From contig JAVLUZ010000580.1 of NCBI GenBank assembly GCA_036768485.1, positions 331,399 through 395,398 on the forward strand: DNA of 64,000 nucleotides. Direction: 5' to 3'. A model generated the notes under the pieces. It was not told the origin of the DNA. It searched no databases and saw only the letters and a program-made list of their open reading frames with translations. Of this stretch, positions 21,156 through 31,899 are shown one piece after another. Each line of letters starts with the position of its first letter. The first letter of the stretch is position 1. The position numbers and the translations under genes were made by a program. The DNA comes from Mermis nigrescens (lineage: Eukaryota > Nematoda > Enoplea > Mermithida > Mermithidae).

Positions 21156-22165
21156 ATGGAAAAAAATTATTACGATCCTTAAACAGGGTATACGGGGTTC
21201 GAACCTCTGAGTACACATACAAAACTACCTAAAAAGAAGGTCATAAATTGGCTAGAAACCCAACCAAACTACACTTTACATAAACCGGCGAGAAGAAATT
21301 ACGTGCGCAATAAAGTTATAGTTTCCAGGATAGAAGAGCAATGGGCTATCGATTTAGTCGATTTGCAGTCATTAAAAAAGCATAATGACGGTTATGTTAT
21401 TCTCTTAAACTGTATAGACGTGTTTAGCAAGTATGCATGGAGTATACCAGTAAAAAATAAAAGCGCAGCATCGATTTTCAATGCTTTCAAACTCATTTTA
21501 GATAAAGGTCGAAAACCAGAAAAGGCACAGAAGTTTTAAAGAAAGAATTTCAAGGCTTTTTAAAAGTGAATGATTTTTAATTTCTTCACAACAAACAAAT
21601 AACGCCACATGCGCTCCTTCAAAGTGCGGTTAAAACGCTTGACTACGCATGCCTTAAGCTCACTACGAGACATAATACATATAGGTACATTGATATTTTA
21701 GATGATTTGAATAAAGGTTACAATAATACAAAAGCATCGTACAATAGGGATCGAACCGGCCAAAGTTAATAAGAAGAACGAGTTTCAAATTTTACAGAGA
21801 TCATGCAAAATTGACAATAAAAACGTAATTCTTAAATTTAATGTAGGAGATAAAGGCCGCATGAGTAAGGTTAAGAGAACTTTTGAGAAGGGCTGCGAGC
21901 CTAACTGGATTAAAGAAACGTTCGTAATAGATAAGAAATTTTAAAGCATCCCCCCGTTTACACATTAATGGACAAGATGAGTGAGAAATTAGAAGGCGTA
22001 TTCTATGAGCCAGAACTACAAAAAGTTAACATTATCGATGAAGTTTATGTAGTAAAAAAAGTTTTAAACACTCACAAAAAAAGAAGAAAAACGGAATATT
22101 TAGTTGAATGGCACAGTTTTCCTGAAAAATTTAATAATTGGGTTAGTCAACTAATTAAATTATGA
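21156..22165 (+). pseudogene. int: Polinton integrase with C-terminal chromodomain
   Basis: Starts at the ATG at 21156 (MEKNYYDP). After early stops it reads WLETQPNYTLHKPARRNYV, then the RNase H-fold core: EEQWAIDLVDLQSL with the first catalytic aspartate, and LLNCIDVFSKYAWSIPVKNK. The stretch that should hold the second aspartate is deleted near 21520-21540. The third-motif region near 21625 has lost the glutamate. The C-terminal piece (21968-22165) has YEPELQKV, then a chromodomain: EVYVVKKVLNTHKKRRKTEY, LVEWHSFPEKFNNWV, with aromatic residues where a methyl-lysine cage is expected. Core followed by chromodomain is characteristic of Polinton integrases and may steer insertion to marked chromatin. 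It is inactive as read. Confidence 0.85.
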
Positions 22166-22292
22166 ATCTTTATAAGAAACTTCAGTTAAAAGCATGCATC
22201 GTTAAAAATTTGTTCAGAGAGAGATACTGCTTTAAAACAGATTCGGATAAATCTAGTTTTTCTGGTGCTAAAAATAGACTCATCTAAGAAAG

Positions 22293-22360
22293 TATAAAAG
22301 GGATTGAAAATTTAAAAATCATTATTTTTAAAATTTTTGCTTAACTGTGCGGTCGAAAAA
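22293..22360 (+). promoter_or_regulatory. Polinton promoter module, copy 1
   Basis: TATAAAAGGGATTGAAAATT, an AT-rich stretch, then ACTGTGCGGTCGAAAA directly before the ATG at 22360. The module recurs at 22620-22687 with exactly the same 67-base spacing from TATA to ATG. This argues for a TATA box plus a short conserved 5' leader. Confidence 0.6.
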
Positions 22361-22626
22361 TGGACTCTACTGCTCCTGAATTACGTTCAAAGAAGATTAA
22401 AGCTCCAATTCATCTGTGCATCCACAACAACGATCGGACTTTGTTATTTTTACCAAAAAATTTGCAAAGCACAAGACTGTTTTAGAACAGATTCGGGTAA
22501 CTTATTTTTTTTGATACCAATGTGTCCGCAGGGATCGCAGTTCTTGAGAGACACTTGGAAGAAAGAAAAAATATGGCTACAAGACAGGAAGAAAGCTTGC
22601 TAAAAGTAGCATCGGAGGCTATATAA
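22360..22626 (+). pseudogene. Small unrecognised Polinton ORF
   Basis: An 88-codon frame starting MDSTAPELRSKKIKAPIH and ending KVASEAI, with two in-frame stops (after STRLF and after NRFG). The C-terminal third (ERHLEERKNMATRQEESLL) is charged and helix-prone. Its own TAA stop (22624-22626) lies inside the TATA box of the next gene. The CAGATTCGG block in it also occurs upstream near 22231, so the unit of gene end plus promoter has been tandemly duplicated. Confidence 0.5.
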
Positions 22627-22687
22627 GGAACTGAAAATTTAAAAAATCATCATTCTTGAAATTTTTCACTTACTGTGCGGTCGAAAA
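22620..22687 (+). promoter_or_regulatory. Polinton promoter module, copy 2
   Basis: TATATAAGGAACTGAAAATT followed by AT-rich sequence and ACTGTGCGGTCGAAA before the ATG at 22687. Same spacing as the 22293 module. Confidence 0.6.
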
Positions 22688-23110
22688 TGTCTTCTGGTCA
22701 GCAAATCTTTGTTACCTTTTGTTCCGAGCTGGATCGGATTTCTCCTCAATAAATCAACTTTTGTAAAACAGCTTGTAAAAAATGCGAATAATTTTATTCA
22801 TCCACCTCCGAAATTTATATGGTGGTTTTTCGCTGAAGATCAGAGTTTGCATAAAGAGATGGAAACCAGCATAATTTTCATGAAAGGACCCCCTGATTTA
22901 AGTCTAGTTAGGCAGCATAGCAGTGAACCACAATTAATTATAATAGACGATATTAGGCAAGAAGCAAAAAATGATGTATTATTTACCCGCGGTTGTCATC
23001 ATTAGGATATTTCTGTCGTAAATATCGTTCAAAACATATTTTTTAGAGGTTCTAAGGACATGTCACATAAACACGGAATATTTAGTTTTAATGAAGAATC
23101 TAATTTTATA
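22687..23110 (+). pseudogene. Polinton packaging ATPase (A32-like)
   Basis: Starts MSSGQQIFVTF; a frameshift near 22730 moves to the frame with KSTFVKQLVKN, FIHPPPKFIWWFFAEDQSL, KGPPDL, QLIIIDD and LFTRGCHH. LIIIDD is a Walker B motif. The following FTRGCHH, then (new frame, from about 23005) SVVNIVQNIFFRGSK, fits the HerA/FtsK-type genome-packaging ATPase of Polintons and large DNA viruses. The Walker A loop is disrupted: only PS and KSTFV remain recognisable around an altered stretch. The end near 23110 is decayed. Confidence 0.75.
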
Positions 23111-23290
23111 AAAAATAGATTTTGATGAAGAATAAGTCTTTTTTCTGGAAACCTTTAATGATGCTACAAAAGAAGCGTTTTCTTTCCTTTCAGTAGACTC
23201 GACAATACACCTAAAAATTTGCGTCTCTGCGCTAAAATTTATTCGAAAAATCCTGTTGTTTATACCGGAAAAGCATAAAAGAACTTTCAC
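23111..23290. other. Spacer between ATPase and small basic gene
   Basis: Decayed ATPase tail and a TATA-like CATAAAAGAAC near 23274. Nothing else recognised. Confidence 0.4.
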
Positions 23291-23655
23291 GTGTTTTTAT
23301 CTTTACCGAAAACGGCTCCAGAACGTTTACAAAAACACATTAGCTACATCGATGTGTTGTCTAAAGCAAAACATAAGCAACATAAGGCAATTTTAGAACA
23401 TGCCAAAAATGACGTAATTTTATGCTTATGCAAATGCATACTCAACGTATTAAATGATTATGTCCCTTTAAGACCGATCGATTTCGAAAAATTGAGTAAA
23501 TTCAAGGCACAGCTGTGCAACCTATCTGCCTCAAAGATATCAGTAAAAAAAAGAAAAAGGACATATTGGTACAAAAGGGTGGTTTCCTTCCTACCTTACT
23601 CGCGCCTATATTAGGAATCGCAGGGCAGCTTTTAGTAGATGCAGTTATTAAATGA
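23291..23655 (+). pseudogene. Polinton small basic protein (pX-like), second copy
   Basis: Matches the minus-strand copy at 9848-10191: DVLSKAKHKQHKAILEHAKN, LCLCKCILNVLNDYVPL and KLSKFKAQLCNLS, then a Lys-rich run. As in the other copy, the hydrophobic GGFLP / LLAPILG / AGQLL tail lies in the -1 frame after an A-rich tract near 23540-23555. The original ATG is not clear; the visible reading begins with GTG. Its TGA (23653-23655) overlaps the next ATG (23652) as ATGA. Confidence 0.65.
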
Positions 23656-24250
23656 TGATTCATACAAACAAAATGATTCTAGTCCCCCACGAGCTCGCGC
23701 GGGGAGAAAATGAAAGCACTTCCAGGTACGTGTCAAATCTAGATCGTGAAATGATGAATATTTTAAACAATAATTCGTTACCTATGGACGCTAAAATTTT
23801 ACAATAATATCATATTTTGCGTAGGTATCAAACAGCTAAGCAGGAACTTGAAAAAGCCCTCACAGCTCGAAATTAAGGAAGAGAGAGCAAAAAATCGGCA
23901 GCAGACGCTAGATTTTTTCATACAGCCAGCAAGAAATATAAAGAACCTTTTGAAGCTATAAAAAAGATGTCATAGAAGAAACAGGTTTTAGCACAGTACC
24001 ACAAAAATGGCAGAAACAAGCCTCATTATTACTCAAATATGCGTGGAAAAGCCCGCACATAAAATGAGCAGACAAAGGAAAAATTATTATTGATGGTAAT
24101 AAAATTTGCAGGATCGTACATTGTTGATTTAGTTCCCGATTTTTCATGTATTCGAAAATCTTAACCACCTATCGGTGCTGAGATTTTTCTCAAAATATTA
24201 ATCGATGAAAATATTCCAAAAGAATCTATTGTAAATAAAAGTCGATTGAA
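23652..24250 (+). pseudogene. Polinton conserved structural-cluster protein
   Basis: The ATG pair at 23652 starts MMIHTNKMILVPHELARGEN, then SNLDREMMNILNNNSLPMD, with a TAA after ILQ. It continues in other frames to a second conserved block, WQKQASLLLKYAWKSP, GKIIIDGNKICGS and YIVDLV, at about 24005-24140. The N-terminal block plus this C-terminal domain make up a protein found widely in Polintons beside the capsid genes. The copy at 9540-9851 keeps only the N-terminal part. The exact role is not known to me. Confidence 0.65.
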
Positions 24251-24389
24251 TTTATTGCAAAAACATGTTTATGCATCGCCATCTCTGTCATTTTCTACGC
24301 CATCGCCATAAGAGAAAAAGCCACTGAAATACTGGATAAATCTATAAAAGAAATTTAAAGCATAATTAAACACTGAAAAGAATTTCACA

Positions 24390-24800
24390 AAAAATAAGAC
24401 AACTATTCAATCCAGATAATTTTAACGCTCGGTTAGACTACTATACTGACCAGGCTTCCCGGTCGGATATGGTATGGTGGGGTTCAAGGGAATGCCGTAC
24501 CAAAAAAGGGCTGTACTTGGTAGTTTTTTCCGTTCTCTTTTTTCGGATGGCTATACCTATTTTTAAATCAGCAGCATCTAGTGTGGGAAAACAAGCTCTA
24601 TCTACGAGTGCACATATTGCCGCAGATGTGCTCAATGGCCGTAATATTGTTTAATCAATGTAAGCACAAGGAAAAGAAGGCGCAGCTAATTTGCTAAGAG
24701 AAGCTAGTGACAAATTACAACGGCAAACGGGGCGAGGTTTGGGCACCCGACCCAAGCCTGACGTATTTTCAACTGAAAAACGAGTTCAAAAGAAATATTG
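24390..24800 (+). pseudogene. Polinton small membrane-active-type structural protein
   Basis: The clearest block is FFRMAIPIFKSAASSVGKQA, then LSTSAHIAADVLNGRN (to 24650), then after a frame break EGAANLLREASDKLQRQTGRG. A short Gly-rich N-terminus before a FFR-IPIFKS-GKQAL amphipathic helix is typical of a small Polinton structural protein sometimes compared with adenovirus pVI. Frameshifts and a stop after the helix show decay. Confidence 0.55.
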
Positions 24801-24895
24801 TCTTTTCGTAATTACGGCAGTCAGCGTTACTAACAGTATTCGAACATTTTGTCATTAGTTTGCAGAGGCCAGTCAATTGCAACGTCATACGATAT

Positions 24896-25891
24896 TGGAT
24901 TTTCATAACTAGTCGAATAGCCATCTTTAGGATGTGTTAGCTCGAGGTTATGCCTTCAGTTCTCAATTAACCCCTATTTTTCAATTCAAAATTCTTTTAG
25001 GTACTTGTCTGGTAAAGCAGAGTTACGTATATGCTAACATCAGTAATTTACTTATTTGAAATTACCACTGTAATTAGCTGTATCTTATGACTCGGTGAAA
25101 GGTAATTTCAATCATTGTTAATTTGCTTTCGTTGACATCATATTACTGTAGCTATCCTAGTAGGATATAGTCAGTCGGAGTTCTAACGAGTTGGCGTTTT
25201 ATTCTTAGCTGCGACTTTAGCCATTATTTTGTAGTGTGCCCGCATACAGCAGTGCTTGTATATTTGTGTAATAAATAGCGGAAAAGAAACCGTCCAGGGA
25301 TAAGTTACATCGAGGGTTAGGTCGGGCGACTCAACGATTATTTTAATATTTACTTTTGACTGAGTTAAAAAGGTACATACTTTATGGTCTTATCTCCTAA
25401 TCGTTTTGTGGAAATTCTCTTATCTTTCACCAACCCAAAAATAGTTAAAATTATATTTAATATTCCTTGATGACTGTCCAGATGAGAGCTTACTGTTGTT
25501 GCTTTCGAAATTTGAAGTGGTACACTAAGTAGGAACCAAAAACATTTCAAGACAGCCTTAACCACTGAAAAGAAGTTAATTTATCAACTTGATTTGCGGG
25601 ATGAGATAGGTCAACAGACCTTGCGAGCATACCAGGATTTAGGTAGGTACTCAGAGCTAGATTTTAGGGCATAGCTGCTGACACTCCCGACAAGAAGCAG
25701 TCAGCAATGTTAGGAATGAGGAAGTCGAAGTCGTAGGTCTACAGGGGCCAATGGCTTTAGAGTCGCACTGTGATCTTGTGAACCTGGCCAGCACTGAGAG
25801 CAGCATAAGTACTTAAGTAAGTCCCAAAGGCAAATACAGTTGCTCCGTTCCCCTGTTGAATCAGTAGACACGGAGCCGCCCTGTATACACA
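24896..25891. mobile_element. LTR-like repeat, copy A
   Basis: About 1 kb, beginning TGGATTTTCATAACTAGTCG and ending CTGTATACACA. It is alignable throughout with copies at 27434-28434 and 38701-39704 in the same orientation. TG...CA ends, about 1-kb size and an internal AATAAA (near 25270) suggest a solo LTR. Target duplication is not evident. The next base begins the capsid gene, whose ATG has become GTG at the junction. Confidence 0.55.
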
Positions 25892-27180
25892 GTGGCTAGT
25901 ACAAAAAGCGAACTTGATTTTATCACTGTACCGCCTACCCAGGTAGCCATAAAACGAGGGTGTTGGGATGAGATAAATCTGACCAACCCTGTTACTGATG
26001 AGGATCCATATGAATTTCATATTCCTCCAGATCCTCTTTACTTACAGCTAAACAAAAATTATATTTACATGCAAATTTTTATATAGAGAGGAACGCCACT
26101 GGCTGATGTCACAGTGCCTGATGTAGGCCCTGTCCATCTGATCCCCTAAACTCTATTTCGTCAGGTGAAACTTTTTTTAAATAATAAGCTGGTGCATGAC
26201 AGCGGACATAAATATGCATACTGAGCATTTTTAGAGACTGAACTGAATTATGGGTGGGATGCTAGAAATTTGCACTTGCAATCTGCTCTGTACATCATAT
26301 ATGTCCTGGTTATAATGACACAGAAGACAATCATGGATTAAGAAAACGCATAGAATGTTTTGCGGATAACTATAGTTGAATTAAGTGTGCCACTACACAT
26401 TGATTTATTTTTACAAGACAGGTTTTTACTAAATTATACTGACATCAGGCTTGAATTAAACAGAAATCCCGACGCGTTTGTTTTGCAAAGTTTTAAGTGT
26501 GCTTAAAATGCGCATTTAAGTATTCAACAAATGAAGTTTTGCATGCAAAAGGCAGAAATTTCAGAAATCACAGGGCTAGCTATCAAAAGAGTACTTGTAT
26601 CAAACACTATTAAATACCCTGTGCACAGATTTACAATGATGAATATACATATACCTAGCACTTGTCAATCTACTCCCCTTAATAAATTATTCTCAGAGCA
26701 ACTTGCAAGACGTATTATTCTTGGATCTGTGGATGCAGATGCGTATAGGGGAAATATAAAAAAAATCTCCGTCTAATTTCAAATCATACAGCATAAATGA
26801 TGCAAAAGTAATTTCTGGGGGCGTTACCTTCCCCTCCCACCCATTCGGACTTGACTTTAAAAACAACAAGTACCCTAGAGCTTTTGATCAATTATTCGAA
26901 ACACTTGATATTAGTTGGGATAATAAAGGGAACGGGGTGACAAGAGAAGGGTGCAAAAACAGTCAGTGTCTATTAGCATTTGATTTGACTCCAGACAAAG
27001 ATGATGGCGGACATTGGGATTTAATTAGGGAAGGTACAACTAGCATTGAAATATCATTTGCCGAAAAAATTCCCAATACGGGTCTTGAAGTGCTTGTTTA
27101 TGCCGAATTTGAAAATTTAATAATGCTAGATAAGAACAGAAAAGTAATGTATGATTATAACACTTACAAATGGACTACTA
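25892..27180 (+). pseudogene. Polinton F54H12.2-type capsid gene
   Basis: Reads from the junction with the LTR-like repeat: KSELDFITVPPTQVAIKRGC, then NKNYIYMQIFI, then with stops FRQVKLFLNNKLVHDSGH, PLHIDLFLQDRF, RLELNRNPDAF and MKFCMQKAEI. The C-terminal part is intact (26937 on): CLLAFDLTPDKDDGGHWDLI, REGTTSIEISFAEKIPNTGL and EVLVYAEFENLIMLDKNRKV. These are conserved blocks of the Polinton protein known from the C. elegans F54H12.2 annotation, regarded as a minor capsid (penton-like) protein. At least six stops break the first two thirds. It continues without a stop into the protease reading. A reversed fragment is at 6039-6490. I did not find the major capsid gene. Confidence 0.75.
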
Positions 27181-27182
27181 TT

Positions 27183-27422
27183 CAACTCTCGAACGTTTTA
27201 AAAAGTGACAAAGAGGTCAGTCAAAATTTTCTTGGTGTTTTCTCAAGCAATAAATTACCACCACCAATTTTTCGCAAGCCATCTGTATTGGTAATAAATA
27301 TGTACCCTAGTACCCAACCTGGTTCGAATTGGACATGCATGTATTTCGACGCAAATGACTCATGCGACCATTTCGACAGCTATGGCTTAGCACCTGAAAA
27401 TCAAACACAAAATTGGAAGTAA
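27183..27422 (+). pseudogene. Polinton adenain-like cysteine protease, N-terminal part
   Basis: In frame with the capsid gene: LSNVLKSDKEVSQNFLGVFS, then LVINMYPSTQPGSNW and DHFDSYGLAPE. Adenain-type proteases have GxHW and then a FDSYG block. Here the catalytic histidine is asparagine (GSNW, codon at 27327-27329). The C-terminal part with the catalytic cysteine is missing: the reading stops at 27422 and LTR-like copy B starts about 12 bases later. In Polintons this protease is thought to mature the capsid. It is certainly inactive here. Confidence 0.75.
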
Positions 27423-27433
27423 GAGAGTTACAA

Positions 27434-28434
27434 GGCATTTTTATAACTATTTGAGTAGACACTCTAGTGACGTACTAGCACGAGGTCATGCCTTCAGTTC
27501 TGATTTTATCCCATCTTTCAATTCAAAATCCCTTTAGCTACATGTTCGGTAAAGCAGAGTTACATATATGTCAACATCAGTAATTTACTTATTTGAATTT
27601 GCCGCTGTAATTACCTTGATCATATGACTTGGTAAAAAGTAGTTTCATTCATTGTTTAATTGTTTAGGATGACGAATAATCATCATTTACTGTAACTATT
27701 TGTATTTAGTGAGGAGTCTGATGTTTTTGTTGGCAGTGGTGTGCATTTCCGAGTTGGAGCGCATTTTGCTTTTATTTCTTTCTAGCCGGCATGTAGCCAT
27801 GCCGTTGTTTATTCCTGCTAGTAAAAGTGGAGGAAATTACCTCCTGTTGATAAAGTACATTGAGGGAAGGTCGGCCCAGGCACTTCGATAAAAATATTGT
27901 TATATTTTGACCAACTTGGAAAGGTAAACATTTTTCGGTCTTATCTTCTATTTATTTTTGGGAATCCTCTTATCTTTTACTCAATCCAAAAACTAGATAA
28001 AAGTAATTTAATCTATATGATGAATATCCATTTGAGAGCTCGCCGGTATTGTTTTCAAAATTTAGAGTACTACACAAATTAGGAACCAAAAGCATTTCAA
28101 GATAGCCTGACCATTGAAAATAAGCTAATTCATCAACTTAAGTTGCTGGTTGAGATAGGCCAACTGGCCTTGCAAGCTATCCGGGACTAGGTAGGTACTT
28201 CACCTAGGATTTAGGGCGTAGCTGCCATGACTCCCAACGGGAAGCGGTCAGCAATATTAGGACCGAGGGAGTCAAGGCCATAAGTCTCTAAGGGCCGTTA
28301 GGTTCATAGTTGCTATACGCACTTAAGGAACCTGGCCAGCACTAAGAGTAGTGGAGGTACCTAAGTAGATCCCAAAGTCAAATACAAGAACGTGTCTGTA
28401 TCACTTTAGTAGATACAGGACAGCTGTATTTACA
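27434..28434. mobile_element. LTR-like repeat, copy B
   Basis: About 1 kb, parallel to copies A and C: TATGCCTTCAG-type sequence near the start, GTAAAGCAGAGTTACATATATG, CAACTGGCCTTGC, and end CAGCTGTATTTACA. It begins right after the truncated protease, which it presumably interrupted. The left end is slightly eroded compared with A and C. Confidence 0.55.
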
Positions 28435-28970
28435 CTGGATAGTCTCCCTTTGAGGTTGTTAGCTACAATCAAACTGAACAGTCATCGTAAATTTATATTT
28501 CTATCCAAAAATCTAATATTTTTGACCATCTAAACATGTGTAACATTTTGTTCACTTCTGTTATGGTATCATCCGCATCCGTGGCAGTGCACATTTAAGT
28601 AAGCGTTCTTGGCAAAGATTTTGTGTATTGTGGCACCTTCGCCAATATATTCTCTATTTTTGTTGAACCCATGTCAATGATGACGAGGACACTAATATTT
28701 TTTTATATATACGTTGACCGTCAGGAAACAATTTATTATTATTTTTCCTTGATAATATATTTTGCTACCTAAATTTTTGCCTACATTTGCCTTAATTCTG
28801 CACCTATTACGCTGCTTAGGCTTACTCTTACAAATTTTTCTACCTCACGTTGGTTACCTCTTACCTTGAGTAAGCAAGTAGTATAAATGTGAAAAACCTC
28901 TTTCTTACGGAGTCAGTTTCGAAAAATTTTTTGCATGATTTCGACATAGCCGAATTTTTGTTACCCAAGG
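28435..28970. other. Intergenic, possible retroelement leader
   Basis: AT-rich sequence before the gag at 29 kb. No LTR end or primer-binding site could be recognised. Confidence 0.4.
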
Positions 28971-29021
28971 TTATATTTTCGAACATTTATTTTGCCTAGA
29001 AATGGGTGGTAAGGAAATCTC

Positions 29022-31502
29022 GTGAATGCCTCCGGGAAGAAAACACGTTTGATCCCATCATGCTCAATCTGCCAATCGCAAAACAAACATTTCGATTCAA
29101 TTTCAAACGTTAATAATGATAAATCACCCGCTTTGTTAAATACATTACCTGTTTTGCCTTCTGACGACAATTCTATAGCCGGTAATGATCGGACTAACAT
29201 TAATCATTTCGCTAATGCCATAGGCGATAATTCATCAGCTAATACGATCATAAATAATGATCAAATTCTTAACACGTCAAATAATCCAGAAACTGGTTCT
29301 AGCCCACGTACTTTAGCCTCCAATGTAGAGTGCAGTAATAGCCTAAGCCTAAATGCCAAAAAATAATTGTGCCGAATCTACCATTACTAATGAAATTCTT
29401 TTGGAAACGCTTTGGTCTATTATTCTCCAATTCTCTCATCTTTCTTTGCACGTTAATTAAGATAAGCACAAAAATTTGGAAGAAATGCATAAACTTACAG
29501 CAGAATTGAGTAAACTACTTAAGCCACAATCAGTTTCTGAACGCATCAAAATTAATCCATCGCAATGCGAAAATATTCCTATTGATAGGTAAAATTTTGC
29601 TGATTCTTATTTGCAGCATAATAATCATTCTGATTGCGTGCAACTCGCATCTTCAATGTTACCATCTAACCATCATCACTCAATTTCTCGAACGTTTGTT
29701 TGAATATTGTTTTGCAACAGTTGCAGAATTCTGCTAATCTGGAACATTTACCCGCAATTTTGCAGACATTGTTATCTAGGCCATTGTCACCATTGAACTG
29801 TAATGCGCCTCTTTTTGTGCCTAATTATTTATATTCGAATGTCAAATGTGCGCTGCCTAACCGCATTTTGAATCCTCTTTGCTGACCATGCTGCAGTCCG
29901 TTGCCGCCGTGATCAAAAATTTACCAGCTCCTCTATTGGTACAGCAGCAAAACGCAATTTCCTTTGTTACGTATTTTTACCAGTTGGGCGAAAATCTGAG
30001 TCACGGCAACCTGCCCTATTATTTATCCGTCAATAATTTTCACTTGACTTGGCCATGAGCGTGGTACTGCAGTATATAACAAACTGTTGAACATTCTGCA
30101 ACGATATTATAATAATTTGTATGCCACTCATTTGCGTAATTTGCCCATTCCAACCCGTGCACAGCGATCGCTTGCAATTTCAGCTGTCACGTCAGTTGCA
30201 ATCAAGGCTGAGCAACGATTGCCACTAAGATTTATCATGCAAATCTTTTGCACAACATTAATCTGTCATTCGCAAATGAAGATTCTAATAATCTTTAAAT
30301 TTCTTTGGCGCAATTAATAGCTTCATCCGCAAGCTGACCTTGTGTTACATTTTTTGACAACAGTTCTATCAGTCACAATTGATTGCATCACCGCCATTTG
30401 TGCCGTAGACATAGTTCCACTTCACGTTGTCATCGTCATTGTCACAATCCTAATTCTTCATTCATCCGATTCATTGCATAGTATATCACAGCTTGCCGAT
30501 GTTCTAAATTGTGGTCCCTTTATGCGACAAATGCAGATCACCATCTACAATAAAAAATTTTTTTAAGGGAATAAAATGGACATTCAAACATTTTTTTCTG
30601 AATTCGAATCGCTTGCTGAAACTTATGATACCAATAGATCTGCTCGCGTTAAATTCCTTTCTTCATTTTTGGATCCCTACAAATCACGTTTTTTTCACTT
30701 CGTTACCTGTCAATGTTAAGCAGTCATATAGGAAAACGAAATCCCATTTGTTAGCCAAATTCCGTTCATTGGATACCGATACTTTGTTCAAACAATTTTT
30801 AGATCATAAACAGCAGCCTAACAAATTGGTTAAATCTTACTATCTTTTGATTCACAAAGAATTAATTAAATTGCAACCCAACATTGAAGTTGATTCTACT
30901 AATTTTAATAAGTTGCTTTGACATCAAATAAAACAAGGACTTTTGCCTGAAATTTCTAGCAGGCCTATTGATGTGCGCCTCAAGCCTCTCTGTCAGAATT
31001 TTAGGATAACGCCTTAAGCACCCAATCCGCTAATATCCAATCTGCTGCTAAAAAAGCGCTAATGTCATATGTGTTGGTAACTGCTGCCCAAACAGGAGGT
31101 GCATTACCAAAAGACACATCTCACGCATCTATTCCTAATGAGTTTGATCGCACATGCCCAAAAACGTTTTATGGTTCGAATCGCGTTAAAAAAACCCCAA
31201 AATTCCTTTTGAAAATTTTGCACTTTTGCAAATGCACCCGACATCTTTATGAAGAGTGTCTAACGGGTCAATGCCAATGTACGTCTAATAATTATTCCGA
31301 CCACACCAGAAATTATTCTATGGCTTGTAATTGCAGCCAATTGCATTCCTTTTTGCAGCTAAATTGCTCGCCGTTGCATTCTAATTATCAAAATTGTCAG
31401 CCTTCTCAGTCTCGATATCGTAATCCTAGCCAAAATCATACTTCAAATTATCAAAATAATGATAAGCGTTTTGATTCACTACAATCATGTTTGACTGTTT
31501 GA
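29022..31502 (+). pseudogene. gag: Gag of Gypsy-type retroelement, copy 1
   Basis: Same family as the gag at 49768-51800. The N-terminal part is Asn/Ser-rich (29022-29366). The capsid-like part (30511-30921) has LPVNVKQSYRKTKSHLLAKF and SLDTDTLFKQFLDHKQQPNK, matching SYEDTKRALIAEF and PFDTDTLFDRFL of the other copy. The C-terminal part (31062-31502) is Cys/Asn/Gln-rich, with a damaged zinc knuckle (CKCTRHLYEEC, where the other copy has CVYCKHMGHTRDEC). Many stops and frameshifts occur. A 359-bp block (29884-30242) is foreign to gag: it is a near-copy of part of the post-pol ORF at 35928-36286. Confidence 0.65.
29884..30242 (+). repeat. 359-bp duplicated block from the post-pol ORF
   Basis: Nearly identical (about 95% by eye), gap-free and same orientation as 35928-36286. 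It lies inside gag here but inside the downstream ORF there, so it was copied into gag. Confidence 0.8.
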
Positions 31503-31899
31503 CAAAATTATAATGACTATCAACCATATTTGCGTGTTAATTTTCAAAATTTGTGCTTCAATAATTGCTATTTGCATGATGTACATCAAAATGAGCCATA
31601 TGTTCATTTTTCTGATGAATAGTGCGCTACATATTATAATTCCAATTATCATACTCATAATTTTGCTAATTGCCCATACGTTACGTATGCCGCTGATCGC
31701 CAACCCGCCATTTTGTTGCCCCCACCGCAGCCTACCCTTGCATCACCCATCAATGTAAATACGGTTACTGCAAAAATGCAAGAAATGTGTGCATCACCAA
31801 AATTATTTGTGTCACAAGAATTTCTCAAAGAATACGAACATTTGCAACACCGTCTTGCAATTTACAAAAAATTGGCTACGTCTCCTACTAAAGCAAATG

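Noticed and set aside
21190..21206. GGGTTCGAACCTC, a perfect-looking tRNA B box
   Set aside because: It lies inside the integrase coding sequence, and no acceptor stem or A box pairs with it.
24896..28434. LTR-like copies A and B as the two LTRs of one provirus
   Set aside because: The sequence between them is Polinton capsid and protease, not retroelement gag-pol, so they are more likely independent insertions.
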